Shown here: positions 20,603 to 31,582 of the stretch, in pieces
Layout of the letters: each line of letters begins with the position of its first letter
Numbering within the stretch: position 1 is the stretch's first letter
Source: Puccinellia tenuiflora
Taxonomy: Eukaryota; Streptophyta; Magnoliopsida; Poales; Poaceae
DNA: 64,000 nucleotides
Direction: 5' to 3'
Assembly: GCA_012064385.1 (NCBI GenBank)
Contig: QRDG01000410.1
Span: 525,801 to 589,800, forward strand
Translations under genes and position numbers: made by a program
The notes under the pieces: generated by a model
The model's database searches: none
Seen by the model: the letters and a program-made list of their open reading frames with translations, nothing else
What the model was told of the DNA's origin: nothing

Positions 20603-20810
20603 TTATATTTATCTCTCGACCATTCTATAGTTGGCTCATTTTAACACACGAGTCTGTTATTTCTTTATATTCGTATCCACATTGAATTGAAAAAACAGCC
20701 GATCCATATTCGTACTCAAGTAACATCCGCTGTGAATTTGTATTCGACAATATCCGTATTCGCATTCGTATTTGTTTTGACTAGCAGAATTGCCCGTGCG
20801 TTGCAATGGT
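20603..20810. other. Short spacer between MULE and LINE
   Basis: It holds the right half of the ATCCGTATTCG-type repeat and, at about 20785-20808, the word AATTGCCCGTGCGTTGCAA, found in diverged form again at about 26331 and 26484. No gene. Confidence 0.45.
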
Positions 20811-20833
20811 TTTTTTTTTAATATAAGACAGCT

Positions 20834-22003
20834 TTATTGATTCTCAAAAGAAGTTACATCGTTTATGAGTGCAGGTAAAAGGAAACTAGGGGGATCACTA
20901 TCCCAGAACTTATCAGCAAAATTAACAAAGCTGAACCTAGCTAACTCATGGGCAGCAACATTTGCCTCTCTATTACAATGTTCAAAACAAATATCTCTAA
21001 ACCCTGAAGCAAGAATTCTACAATCCTCAAAGATAGCAGCCGAAGAAGACGCCGAAAAGCCCCCATTAAGCATAGCCTCGATCACTTGGACATTGTCTGA
21101 TTGGATGACAAAATTGTTTCCACCCAAATGTTGGGCTAAGCTCAACCCATCTCTGAGTGCATAAGCTTCTGCCATGAAGGGATCTGTCACAAAATGAATT
21201 TCCTTGCAGCTTGCTAATAGAAATTTACCATTGCTATCTCGTGCTACAGCTCCCATTGCTCCTCTTCCTTGGTCCATATCACAGGCAGCATCCACATTAA
21301 TCTTAGTTGTTCCTTCGAGGGGTCGCGACCATGATTCCTTCTTCCTCTCAACTGGCTTCTTCTTTGATCTCCAGTAATTAGAGGCAAGAACTCCAATTGA
21401 CATGGCACTTCTATGAGTGGGTTGCAGATTCTCTCCATGCATGAATTGCCTTCTCTCCCACCAAAGATACCAAGCTCCTGTAATGACGATCTCAGCTAAC
21501 CCAATACCTCCAAGAGGGGCCCATTGGCCTAGGTTCAAGATCATATGTTCCAGAATGAAAGGAGCCGATTGGTTAAGCTGTATACTGTCTCTGATCTTCT
21601 GTCCAACGCCCAGCTTGTCCCAAACCTCCGCTGCTCGTGAGCATGTGAACAAAGTATGTAGCACATCCTCACAGCCAGTATTGCATATTTGGCATTGGCT
21701 CGAAGAACCAATGTGTCTATTAGCTAAAACCCCCAGGCAGGGTATTAGTCCGTGTAAAGATCTCCATGCAAAGATTTTTATCTTGGATGGAACTTGTAGT
21801 TTCCATAATTTTTTCCAGACTTGAGTGCCCTGTGATCCACCAATACACATGATATCAGGATTGTGTCTACCAAATTGGTAATCCCATTCCGCATGGTAAG
21901 CTGATCTGACCGAGAAGATGCCTGATTTTGTGAGGTGCCAAGCCACAAAATCTTGCATTCCATTAGGAGCAATCGGAATCTCCATAATTCTATTAGCATC
22001 CAC
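20834..22003 (-). pseudogene. LINE ORF2 C-terminus: zf-RVT and RNase H
   Basis: An open stretch of 389 codons. It begins within the segment after RT (WHLTKSGIFSVRSAYH), continues with the zf-RVT zinc-binding region (KKLWKLQVPSKIKIFAWR, CQICNTGCEDVLHTLFTC), then an RNase H domain (KINVDAACDMDQGRGAMGAV, DPFMAEAYALRDGL, IQSDNVQVIEA, NREANVAAHELAR). RNase H removes the RNA strand after target-primed reverse transcription. This piece is intact but lies downstream of breaks at about 22005 and 22324. Confidence 0.88.
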
Positions 22004-23640
22004 GCTCCAAAATTTTCCCTAATCAGATCTTCATCCCAGAACCCCGTAATAGGATTTATCAACTCTGAGACTCTTTGAAGAATTCTTGGTCCTCTTGGTG
22101 TATAGACTTTCTTTGTAGGACTTGTTGGGATCCATGAGTCCTCCCATATGTTTATTTGCTCCCCATTTCCAACTCTCCAAATGCATCCACGGTTAAACGC
22201 TTGGATCCCGTATATAACACTTTGCCGTGTATAGGAGCAACCACTTTTCAATGTTGCCTTCAACAAATTACCATCTGGATAATATCTGGCCCTTAGAACA
22301 CGAGCACATAACGAATCTGGGTCTTACATAAGCCTCCAACATTGCTTTGCTAACATAGCTATATTAAAAGTATGAAGGTCCCTAAAACCCATACCCCCTC
22401 TCTCTTTTGGGATACACATCTTCCACCACGGAATCCAGTGCATTTTCCTGTGGTTATCATCATCACCCCACCAGAGCTGCGAAATAGCATCAGTAATTCC
22501 CTTACAAATTTTCTTTGGGATATTGAATACTGTCATCGCAAATACTGGTATGGCTTGAGCAACCGCTTTAATAAGCACATCTTTACCTCCCATAGACAAC
22601 ATTTTTTCCTTCCAGCCATTTATTAGAGCTAGCACACGCTCAACCAGATAGTTGAAGTTGTCAGATCTATTGATTCCCACCATAGATGGGAGACCCAAGT
22701 ATCTATCATTTAGCGCTTCCGTCCAAATATCCAGAGCCTCACACACCTCAACTCTTGTGTCAACCAAAGTATTGGGACTGAAATATATACTGCACTTGGA
22801 AGCACTTACGAGTTGACCAGAGCTTGCACAATAGTCATCTAGGATTTGTTTCAAATTTCTTGCATTATCTCCATTAGCTTCCATCAGAATAAGTGAGTCG
22901 TCCGCGAATAAGAGGTGTGATACCATAGGGGCTTCGCGGCAGACCCTCACTCCAGCCAGAGTCTCATTGTTCTCAGCATGGTGAAGCATAGAAGATAGTC
23001 CTTCTGCACATAGGAGAAACAAATAAGGAGATAGAGGGTCCCCCTGGCGGATCCCTCTTAAAGGCGAGAAGAAATCGGTTTCAGTAGAATTAAACCGAAT
23101 CTTATACCTAACAGATTTTACGCAGGCCATGATTAGCTTAACCCATTGTTGGTTAAAACCGAGTTTCAGCATCATCTTCTCCAAGAAACACCATTCCACG
23201 TGATCATACGCTTTATGCATGTCGAGTTTAACAGCACAAAACCCCTTCTTCCCAGTCTTATTTTTAATAGTGTGCATACACTCATAGGCGATGAGGATGT
23301 TGTCTGTTATCAGCCTTCCTGGCACAAACGCGCTTTGGTGTTGATCAATGATCTCTGGTAATAAAACCCGTAGCCTGGCTGCTAGCATTTTGGATATGAC
23401 TTTGTAGACCACATTACATAAGCTAATGGGACGAAATTGCGTGATTTTCTCAGCGTTTTCAACTTTTGGGAACAGTACTACCACTGTATCATTCCAACCT
23501 TCTGGGATGACACCCGAATTCACCGCTTGTAAAACTTCTGAAGTCAGATCACCGCCGAGCAACTGCCAATATCTTTTGTAAAACACGGAATGAAGGCCAT
23601 CCGGGCCTGGAGCCTTCAAATCTCCAATATGAAACAGATC
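22004..23640 (-). pseudogene. LINE ORF2 reverse transcriptase domain
   Basis: Read on the - strand, RT begins near KAPGPDGLHSVFYKRYW at 23619 and shows FRPISLCNVVYKVISK, the AVKLDMHKAYDHVEW block, the IRQGDPLSPYLFLLC block and the active-site LLFADDSLILMEA (FADD). An in-frame TAA at 22324-22326 follows KQCWRLM. The reading continues in the same frame (ARVLRARYYPDG) to another slip near 22005. Needed for target-primed reverse transcription; broken here. Confidence 0.9.
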
Positions 23641-24949
23641 CTTTTTTTACCTCCTCCTCAGAAAAAGGTCGACATAAGCTACGGTTCATTTCAGCAGTGA
23701 CTTTTCTAGGGACTTTATTTAGAACCTCATCACTCGGAGCATGCACCTCTGATTTGAACAAGTTCTCAAAATAAAATTTAATGGGATTACTCATTCCCTG
23801 TGGATCATCCCATTTGTTACCATGATCATCAGTGAGATGTTTAATTGTATTCTTTTTCCTTCTTGCACTCACGAAATTATGGAAGAAGTTTGTGTTACTG
23901 TCTCCATGCCGAAGCCAATTAGCACGGCCTTGCTGCATCCAGTGAATTTCCTCTTGCTCCAAAAGCAACTCAATCTTCAGCATAATTTCCTTCTGATCCG
24001 CGATCGACTCATCAGAGACAGGACCCTTTCTAAGTTTCTCAAGCTCACATTTAAGCTGGTCAATTCTGCGCTTTGGGCCTTTCAATTCCAGGCGATCCCA
24101 TTCATGCAACTCCTTGTGCACCTCCGACGTCTTATGCATGATTGTTGGGCACAAGCCTCTAGCAGCCGCTTTGTTCCAAGCATTTTGCACTATTAGATCA
24201 ACTGTTTCTTCTTGGAGCCACCTTGCTTCAAATCTCTTTGGTAACTGCATATTCCCGTGGACTTCTGCCAAAAATTCAGTGTCAACATAAACTGGTCTGT
24301 GATCACTTTTGGTCATTCCATCATTAACCACTTTACTGTTAGGAAAAAGATTATTCCACGCGGCATTTGCAGCAGCTCTGTCCAACCTTTCCCGTATCTT
24401 ACCCCTCCTCCATGTAAAGATGTCTCCTGTATATCCTAAGTCCTCTAGCCCACAATCAGACAAGCAATTCTAAAAAGCTGTCATATAACAGGCTGATCTA
24501 GGAGCACCACCTTCCTTCTCCGAAGAAAATAAAATCTCGTTAAAGTCTCCAAGAATAAGCCATGGAAGATTCATGTCATTGTGCAAATCTCTGATATACT
24601 CCCAAGATTTAAACTTATTCTCCCAACTTGGCTCCCCATAGAACCCCGTTAGGCGCCACATTTGGTCTCCCTCAACGACAACATCAATGAAGTTCTTTTC
24701 CACTCTCTTGCCGACAATTTTTATTTCTTTCTTCCACATAAGAATCAGGCCACCACTTCTGCCATCACTCTCATGAAAAAGAATCTTGTCAAAATTCGTT
24801 TTTCTCTTCAGTTTTTCTGCCTTAACTCTATCCAGGTGTGATTCAGACAGAAAGATCACATCCGGTTTTATTTGCCTCAGGACATCCTGAAGCGCACGAA
24901 CTTCCCGGGAAGTTTTCATTCCCTGGCAGTTCCATCCTGCGGTAATCAT
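23641..24949 (-). pseudogene. LINE ORF2 N-terminus: APE-type endonuclease
   Basis: The ATG at 24949 opens MITAGWNCQGM, the start of the endonuclease. LILGDFNEILF and, later, TKSDHRPVYVD are the catalytic Asp/Asn and Asp-His words. An in-frame TAG at 24470-24472 splits the domain. A frame slip near 23640 in a run of seven T on the + strand separates it from RT. The endonuclease nicks target DNA. The ATG overlaps the stop of ORF1 as ATGA. Confidence 0.88.
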
Positions 24950-25296
24950 TGCTCCCGGCGGTCCTCCTCAAAGGAGGCCGCCGATCCCAGGTTGGTAGTT
25001 CTTCCTCTATCATGCTCACGATCACCATCACACAAACTTTTAGTTGCTGTGTCCGGGACAGATACGGGTTTTGCCTTTTTCTCCACTGGTACAAGCATTC
25101 CTGATGATGAAACGGAGTCAGCACCAGTTGAGACACTAAATGTGGTGCTCTTGGCATCTTTGATTCCGTGGTTGCTACCATTGAAGAAGCCCGAAAGTTG
25201 GGGGAGAATAACTCGCCTGTCAGAAAATTTCACGATAGCTGTAGTTCCATTCTCATGGACCTCGCCCAGACACTTATTTTTATCAGACTGGATCAT
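24946..25296 (-). pseudogene. LINE ORF1 C-terminal remnant
   Basis: A 116-codon frame ending in TGA at 24948-24946, which shares its last bases with the ORF2 start. An upstream TAG in the same frame lies just before the first ATG, and coding-like pieces in other frames continue to about 26017. No RNA-binding or zinc-knuckle words are seen. It is called ORF1 by its position. Confidence 0.6.
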
Positions 25297-26020
25297 GCAG
25301 TGTTCTAACTAGACTGACTCCTCTGAAAAACAGCTGTAACGAACTGGCTGACAAGGAGTTAAAAATGGTGATACCTGGCTGTCAAACCTTCCAACATCCA
25401 GTTTGTGATCTGGGTTGCATTGCTCCTCCCCATCAGGCAGGCAAACGGTCATGAGTGCGAATCTCTTATGTTCTTCTCGGATCAACTCACCCGCCCTTTC
25501 ATCTTCATCACTGTGATCTGTGCTGGCAACACGGACAAGCGCTAGGTTCGTGGAGTCCGTACCTGGTTTGTGATTCTCCTTTCCATCGACCAGTTCGACA
25601 GGTCCAGGAGCCCCACTATTCTGATCCTCCAGGATCTGCTCGCACTGAGGGATTCGGCCAAGGATTTGGCTTGACCGGCTTCTGCTCCGATCCAGAATTT
25701 TTTTGGGGGCTTTCGATCGGCGGACGATCTCTCTTAACTTCTCTCTCCATTCTGTGGGGAGGAACTCTCCTCTAGGGAATACGGGCTTGTGGATCGAGTG
25801 GGATGGGGGTGTGGATCACTTCTGTTGATTCCGTAATCTCAGATTCCTCCCTATCGGTTTCACGAGTTCGATCGCCTCCGGGGAACCTGGAGAGACGAAG
25901 CGACATCTCCACGGCCAGTTTTATTCCGCCTTTAACAAGAAGATGATGCAACGGGTTTTCTTTACAACGACACATAATTGAAAGAGCAATCATTAGCTTT
26001 GAAAGCTCATTAAACATGTC

Positions 26021-28238
26021 TAGACATCTTTGACCATTGAACTCGGTACAATTTTTTCATTTATAAACTGAAAAATACAACCCAATAATATGTAGCCACA
26101 CCTAAACCTGAATATGTTAAATCACACAAACTCTACCATTTTATAAACTAAATATTAAAAACGTGTACCGTGAATTGGGATCGATCTTACATGACCCAGC
26201 GTGGCTTCTTTGACATCTCTCACCTGACCTTGGTTTTTGGGCATGGCTCGCATGGTTCAAGCCCGCTGCTCGTGTGTGTTAGGGCAAAGCTCGCACACCT
26301 CATCCTTTAATTATTACTAGGACAATTGGCGTGCGTTGCCACGGGATAAAAAATGTTGGTTAACATCGATATTTTTTTATATCAATAGTAAAATGGATTG
26401 TCACCGCATTAAAAGAGATGAGAAATATGAAGTCACTAAATATTATTGAAACATGAACAAAATTTTATTTCTCAATTGAATTGCATGTGCGTTGCTGCGG
26501 GATAAAAAAACAATTTGTCCTAATTCAAAATATGCCTCCCCACCTTCTCATTGTTCTAATTCAAAAATATGCCTCCTCCCACCCCTCCCTATTTCATTAT
26601 CTCAGTTTCAAAAATATGTCATATCTCTTTAACATGGCCAAAAATATATCATCTCTATTTACTTTCAAAAATATGTCAGCTCTTTTTACCATGTCCTAAG
26701 TGCCATTTCAAAGGGTTAGTAAATCTACGAAATGGCCCTCGGTGCTAGAGATTATGCGAATTGTTTTTAGTTACAAAATGAAACCGTTCTCCTACCACAA
26801 GAGATGACTGAAGATGCACATAGTGCCTTAAACATTTGCCTTAAACATTCAACCCTTGCCAGCACCCTTAAACATTATGCAATGACAATGTATGTCGGTC
26901 ATTATTCTTCAACAACATAGATAACACATTTATGACCGCAAGAAACTTAAATAAAAAATAAACGGTGTTCAACTTTGAAAATTTAACAAAAACAAAAACT
27001 AATTAACTAAATGCCCCCCCTTTCTTACACTTCTCCAATTTCATGGTGGTCTGCATAGTGACTTGGGATGTACAGATTTAACTGTAACAGATAGATGGTG
27101 GAAACTCATAGTCACAGTCATTTGCCTTAAACATTCAACCCTTGCCAGCAGCTCTTGTCGGGGAGATCTTCCATGCACACACAAATGGAGAAGCCGCGCC
27201 TCTATCATCGGCCTATCTTCCGCCGCTCATCGCCAGTCGGTCCCATCGTTCTCCCCTAGTGGCCAAGAGTTCTCTCCACCTCGCTTCTTTAGTCGGTAGA
27301 ATGCTCCAGGTCCCAAGAGTAGACAGATTTAGGCAGCAAATATCAATGAAGAAAAGGGAAACAAAAGTGAAACGTAAATCAATGGACTGGTGTCTAGCAC
27401 GACATGCTGGTCTTCTGAAATTGCATAAGTCTATGAACACAAGTGAAACTGTCAGAGAAAGTCTACTGCTACTTGAGTCTTATACTCTTATCTTGCATTA
27501 CAGTTGGGAATGGTAATATTTCTCAAGTCTGAACTCATGAGTGATATTTCAAAGTTTTAGCACCTATGCACCAAGATGAATAAGCTAATATGTATGTTAA
27601 GTAAACATTTTCTTAAGTAAGTACTTAATTACTTGCTAATGAGATGACAATCCTCACTCTCAATTGGCATGCTTCCTAGTACATGTGGATGAAGTGATGC
27701 TGAAATTGCACTTTTTGAACATGCCTCCAGGATCTTTATAAGTTATGAATTGCATCTCTAACTGGTTTTCAGTGCAAAGGAGATAGATCAATGCAACTAA
27801 CATTCGACACATGCAAGTTACTTACTGTCAGATCAAGAATAGATTAATTCCTTCACTGCAACATGAACAAACTGCAGCCTTTTGTATTGCAAGTTAAAAA
27901 TGGAGCAGTACTTTCTTTTCCTTAATGCTATTAGTTTTTCTCGACAGTGAGCCAATGACAGTTCAAAGCAAGAAAGGTATCTTATATTCCAATACGCCAT
28001 TAGGAGGGGACTACCATAGAGCCATAACTTACCGGTATGAAAACCCAATGACTGCAATTTAAAAAACTGAAACGGATAGAACTGATATTCTAGTTAACTA
28101 CTAACAGTATGTGTAGGTGTTTCAAAATGAGTGTACCTTTTCTGTTTATCCAGTTATCAAAGGCTCATCCCGAGGAACAATTTCAAACTGGCAACATGTG
28201 CATTAGAATAAGATAATGTTATTATTCAGGTATATTTG
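26021..28238. other. AT-rich intergenic region
   Basis: No supported gene. It holds several short repeats. TGCGTTGC words (about 26331 and 26484) are each followed by GGGATAAAAAA. A CAAAAATATG word occurs about six times between 26525 and 26695. A 29-bp word starting TTTGCCTTAAACATTCAACC occurs at about 26837 and 27120. The last 300 bp are the repeat described at 27929-28160. Confidence 0.4.
27929..28160. repeat. Dispersed repeat X, continuous copy
   Basis: From GCTATTAGTTTTTCTCGACA to GTGTACCTTTTCTGTTTATCC. A second copy starts at about 32870, is interrupted at 32967 by the Copia/CACTA nest, and resumes at 47564. The continuous copy gives the empty-site sequence CTACCATAGAGCCATAAC. Confidence 0.85.
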
Positions 28239-29687
28239 TGTTAGCTTTGCCCAAGGATCGAACGCACGATCTCACGACAAAACAAACTCGCCGGAACTTT
28301 GATCACGAACGGAACCGCAAGGACACGAATTCCTTTATCCGTCGTGAGGCTGACGCTAACGCAAACGCCAGGACCAGAGTACGCACACGAACGCAGCAAC
28401 ACAAAAGATCGCCAGAGGCACGTGTCATGCCTGGTAAACTTCTCTATTGCTTTTCGTTTTTCTGGTACAGATTACAACGCACTGGTGCACATATATATAG
28501 GTCCAAGACCTGACTATCTAGCTGACTCGTACTAGGACACCAAACCGATCTTGAACCAAATATTCCTATTCTACTCCAACTAATACTAGTAGGACACGCA
28601 CACATATGGCATGCAAGCCATAAGACCCACCGACATGAAAACTTTCCTAAGCTAATCACGTGGCAACCAAACAGGACAATGTTTGGATTACCCAACAATC
28701 ACCCCCTAATCTAAACTTTCGACTCGTAGATTCGGACCGACATATCTCCGGATTACTAGCCCACGCCGTCGCATCTTAGCGTGCCACATGCAGACTAAAC
28801 GCATAGTCACATGCAGGTAACTCATCTTGACCGGTCCGCATCCATCTTCATGTTGGCCTTCATCTTCTCGTCGAGACACACACACTAGCGACTCAAACAA
28901 ATAAAAACTTGACTCTTATTAACTCCTTTTTTTTTTATCATCACAGCAGCCTCGGGTCATCGTCATCGTCGTCTTCCACTATTTCTCGGACTCCATATGA
29001 ATGCATGAAGTTCTTCATCTTCGTGACCCACGCCCCATAATTGTTGCCTTCAAACATCGGGTACCGGATGCTCATGCTAGCATCTCTTGCCCTTGAATTC
29101 GTCATAATCCTCTTCTTTGATTTTCCTTCGTCCGTGACGCAACTTGACGGCGACCAAGAATCCTCGAACTCCACCGTGACGCAACTTGGCGGCGAAGCCT
29201 CCACACCGCAGCTCTGATACCAATTGTTAGCTTTGCCCAAGGATCGAACGCACGATCTCACGACAAAACAAACTCGCCGGAACTTTGATCACGAACGGAA
29301 CCGCAAGGACACGAATTCCTTTATCCGTCGTGAGGCTGACGCTAACGCAAACGCCAGGACCAGAGTACGCACACGAACGCAGCAACACAAAAGATCGCCA
29401 GAGGCACGTGTCGTGCCTGGTAAACTTCTCTATTGCTTTTCGTTTTTCTGGTACAGATTACAACGCACTGGTGCACATATATATAGGTCCAAGACCTGAC
29501 TATCTAGCTGACTCGTACTAGGACACCAAACCGATCTTGAACCAAATATTCCTATTCTACTCCAACTAATATATACTAGTAGGACACGGACACATATAGC
29601 ATGCAAGCCATAAGACCCACCGACATGAAAACTTTTCTAAGCTAATCACGTGGCAACCAAACAGGACAATGTTTGGATTACCCAACA
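28239..29687 (-). mobile_element. Mini non-autonomous Copia-type LTR element (1.45 kb)
   Basis: LTRs at 28239-28697 and 29225-29687 (459 and 463 bp; I count about five differences plus a 4-bp indel) flank a 527-bp interior. The element reads on the - strand: a PBS TGGTATCAGAGC for initiator tRNA-Met lies at about 29211-29222, and a purine tract TTAGGGGGTGAT precedes the other LTR. The target-site duplication is ATTTG (28234-28238 and 29688-29692). The interior holds only the N-terminal part of a gag. Proteins for transposition must come from elsewhere. Confidence 0.93.
28941..29105 (-). pseudogene. Short gag N-terminal fragment in the mini element
   Basis: From a Met at about 29105 the frame reads RYPMFEGNNYGAWVTKMKNFM and ends in a run of aspartates then PRLL and a stop at 28941. 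This resembles the start of Copia-type gag (a motif like P.L...NY..W...M). The rest of gag is absent, so it is a remnant or a minimal peptide of about 55 residues. Confidence 0.6.
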
Positions 29688-29690
29688 ATT

Positions 29691-31577
29691 TGATGGAGCT
29701 GAATCGCTCAGCTCTCTGGAACTCTCTCTCTCGTCTGTTTCACACAGCTCGAACAAGAAGAAACACACAAGCTTTTGGTGCCCTCACGGCTTTTCTGACT
29801 CTGTATTTCTTAACTGAAAGCAAACATGATTACAAGTATATATAGCAGTCCATCTCAGACCACTAACTCCTAAACGCACGCCATACTCCACTAGCACTAT
29901 GACCACGTCTGGTTCCTGCAATCACTCCAGGATCCTAAAGACTCGGCCTTTATGCTCATGCAACTAACAACTAGGTAATCTCTAACTTCTTGCATGTACT
30001 GCGGCAGATTCACACCACCAAACGGCATCTCACCTAGTCTGGCCGCATCACACGGCTTACCAGCATCTCGCCATGCATGCATACCTCACTGAGACTACAA
30101 CGACTACAGAGCACACCTAGCTACATGCAAACGAAAATAAACATGCTGATACAAATATCAAGATTAGTCCCAACAATCACCCCCTAATCTTGATGTGTTC
30201 TTGACGCCGCTTCAAAGCAGGGCTGGTTCATCGTCGGCGTAGCCTTTAGCCAACAAGGCTTTCTCCTCCTTCTTCTTCTCGGGACATTCCCAAGCAAAAT
30301 GCCCAAATTCATGACAATTGTAGCACTCTACCTCGCTCTTGTCCTTGCGCCCTCCACCACGGCCTCGGCCGCGGCCGCGTCCTCGCGGCGAGCCATGTCC
30401 TCTCATCATGAGAAGTTTATCTTCTCCTCCTTCCTCCTCTTGTCCCTTGAGCAGCTCTTCATGCGCCTTCAATGACCCGATGGCCTCCTCCATGGACATC
30501 TTGTTCACGTCACAGAACAGCCCAATGGACGAAGCCACGTTGATGTACTTCTTGGAGACGGCTCGCAGCAGCTTCTTCACGACGTACTTCTCCTCCATCG
30601 GGTCTCCAAGCTCACGGATACGCCCCACGAGCGTCGTGAACTTCGCCGCAAAATCATCCACGGACTCTGCATAAGACATCTTGAGAGCATCAAACTCCGA
30701 GCGCAAGGATTGGATCCTCGCCTCCCGGACGCGCTCGACGCCAATGTGCATGGAGCGAAGTGCCGCCCACACATCCGCCGCGGTCTCCTTCTCCGCAACT
30801 CGCAGCAGCGTCTCGTCGTCGATCCCTTGTGAGATGATGGTCATGGCCATCTCCTCCTTGCTCCCGTCGGCCGCCGTGGCCGAGCTCTCCGGATCAACGG
30901 CACCCCATGCGCCGTTTACCCGCAGCATGTACTTCATCCGCATCGCCCATGCGGAGTAGTTCGTCCTGGTCAGCAGCGGCACCGCCACCATCGCTGCCGC
31001 CGACCCGCCTAGGCCACTCGTCACCATGGCTCCACTCGCAGCAGCAGCGTCCTGCGGCATCGTCTTCATCAGCTTGGCTCTGATACCAAATGATGGAGCT
31101 GAATCGCTCAGCTCTCTGGAACTCTCTCTCTCTCGTCTGTTTCACACAGCTCGAACAAGAAGAAACACACAAGCTTTTGGTGCCCTCACGGCTTTTCTGA
31201 CTCTGTATTTCTTAACTGAAAGCAAACATGATTACAAGTATATATAGCAGTCCATCTCAGACCACTAACTCCTAAACGCACGCCATACTCCACTAGCACT
31301 ATGACCACGTCTGGTTCCTGCAATCACTCCAGGATCCTAAAGACTCGGCCTTTATGCTCATGCAACTAACAACTAGGTAATCTCTAACTTCTTGCATGTA
31401 CTGCGGCAGATTCACACCACCAAACGGCATCTCACCTAGTCTGGCCGCATCACACGGCTTACCAGCATCTCGCCATGCATGCATACCTCGCTGAGACTAC
31501 AACGACTACAGAGCACACCTAGCTACATGCAAACGAAAATAAACATGCTGATACAAATATCAAGATTAGTCCCAACA
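29691..31577 (-). mobile_element. TR-GAG-type Copia element (1.9 kb) with intact gag
   Basis: LTRs at 29691-30175 and 31091-31577 differ by one substitution and one 2-bp indel. The PBS TGGTATCAGAGCC (on the - strand, 31077-31088) is for initiator tRNA-Met. The 915-bp interior encodes one complete gag and nothing else, matching elements described as TR-GAG. The target-site duplication is ATATT (28232-28236 and 31578-31582); the left copy is separated from its LTR by the mini element inserted at the boundary. Each LTR has a TATATATAG stretch that reads as a TATA box on the - strand. The near-identity of LTRs and intact gag imply recent movement. Confidence 0.93.
30212..31069 (-). CDS. Copia-type Gag protein with zinc knuckle
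   Basis: A 285-codon uninterrupted frame filling nearly all of the TR-GAG interior. The N-terminus carries LLTRTNYSAWAMRMKYML, the usual Copia gag start. The middle is a UBN2/Retrotran_gag domain (about residues 50-210; words ALRSMHIGVERVREA, KLLRAVSKKYINVASS). Next comes a Gly/Arg-rich stretch (about 222-240), then a CCHC knuckle CYNCHEFGHFAWEC, which fits C-x2-C-x4-H-x4-C, and an acidic tail. It would form particles and bind RNA in the cytoplasm. No protease or polymerase follows, so maturation and reverse transcription must be borrowed from an autonomous Copia. No lesion is visible. Confidence 0.92.
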   Translation of the reverse strand: MKTMPQDAAAASGAMVTSGLGGSAAAMVAVPLLTRTNYSAWAMRMKYMLRVNGAWGAVDPESSATAADGSKEEMAMTIISQGIDDETLLRVAEKETAADVWAALRSMHIGVERVREARIQSLRSEFDALKMSYAESVDDFAAKFTTLVGRIRELGDPMEEKYVVKKLLRAVSKKYINVASSIGLFCDVNKMSMEEAIGSLKAHEELLKGQEEEGGEDKLLMMRGHGSPRGRGRGRGRGGGRKDKSEVECYNCHEFGHFAWECPEKKKEEKALLAKGYADDEPALL

Positions 31578-31582
31578 ATATT

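Larger units (their letters stand above)
20811..26020 (-). mobile_element. L1-like LINE, 5'-truncated, - strand
   Basis: Non-LTR retrotransposon with a poly(A) tail seen as a run of T at 20811-20819 on the + strand. In transcription order it has a remnant of ORF1, then ORF2 with an APE-type endonuclease, reverse transcriptase, zf-RVT zinc-binding region and RNase H. No LTRs are present. The ORF1 nucleic-acid-binding domain (DUF4283 and zinc knuckle) expected in plant L1 elements is missing, so the 5' end (placed near 26020 by loss of coding character) is truncated. No convincing target-site duplication was found. Confidence 0.85.

Noticed and set aside
20785..26345. AATTGCCCGTGCGTTGC words as target-site duplication of the LINE
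   Set aside because: The right-hand version differs at several positions and lies over 300 bp beyond the coding remnant; a true duplication should be nearly exact and adjacent.
27142..27516. 124-codon + strand frame in the AT-rich intergenic region
   Set aside because: No domain, no codon bias, and part of it falls in a short direct repeat.
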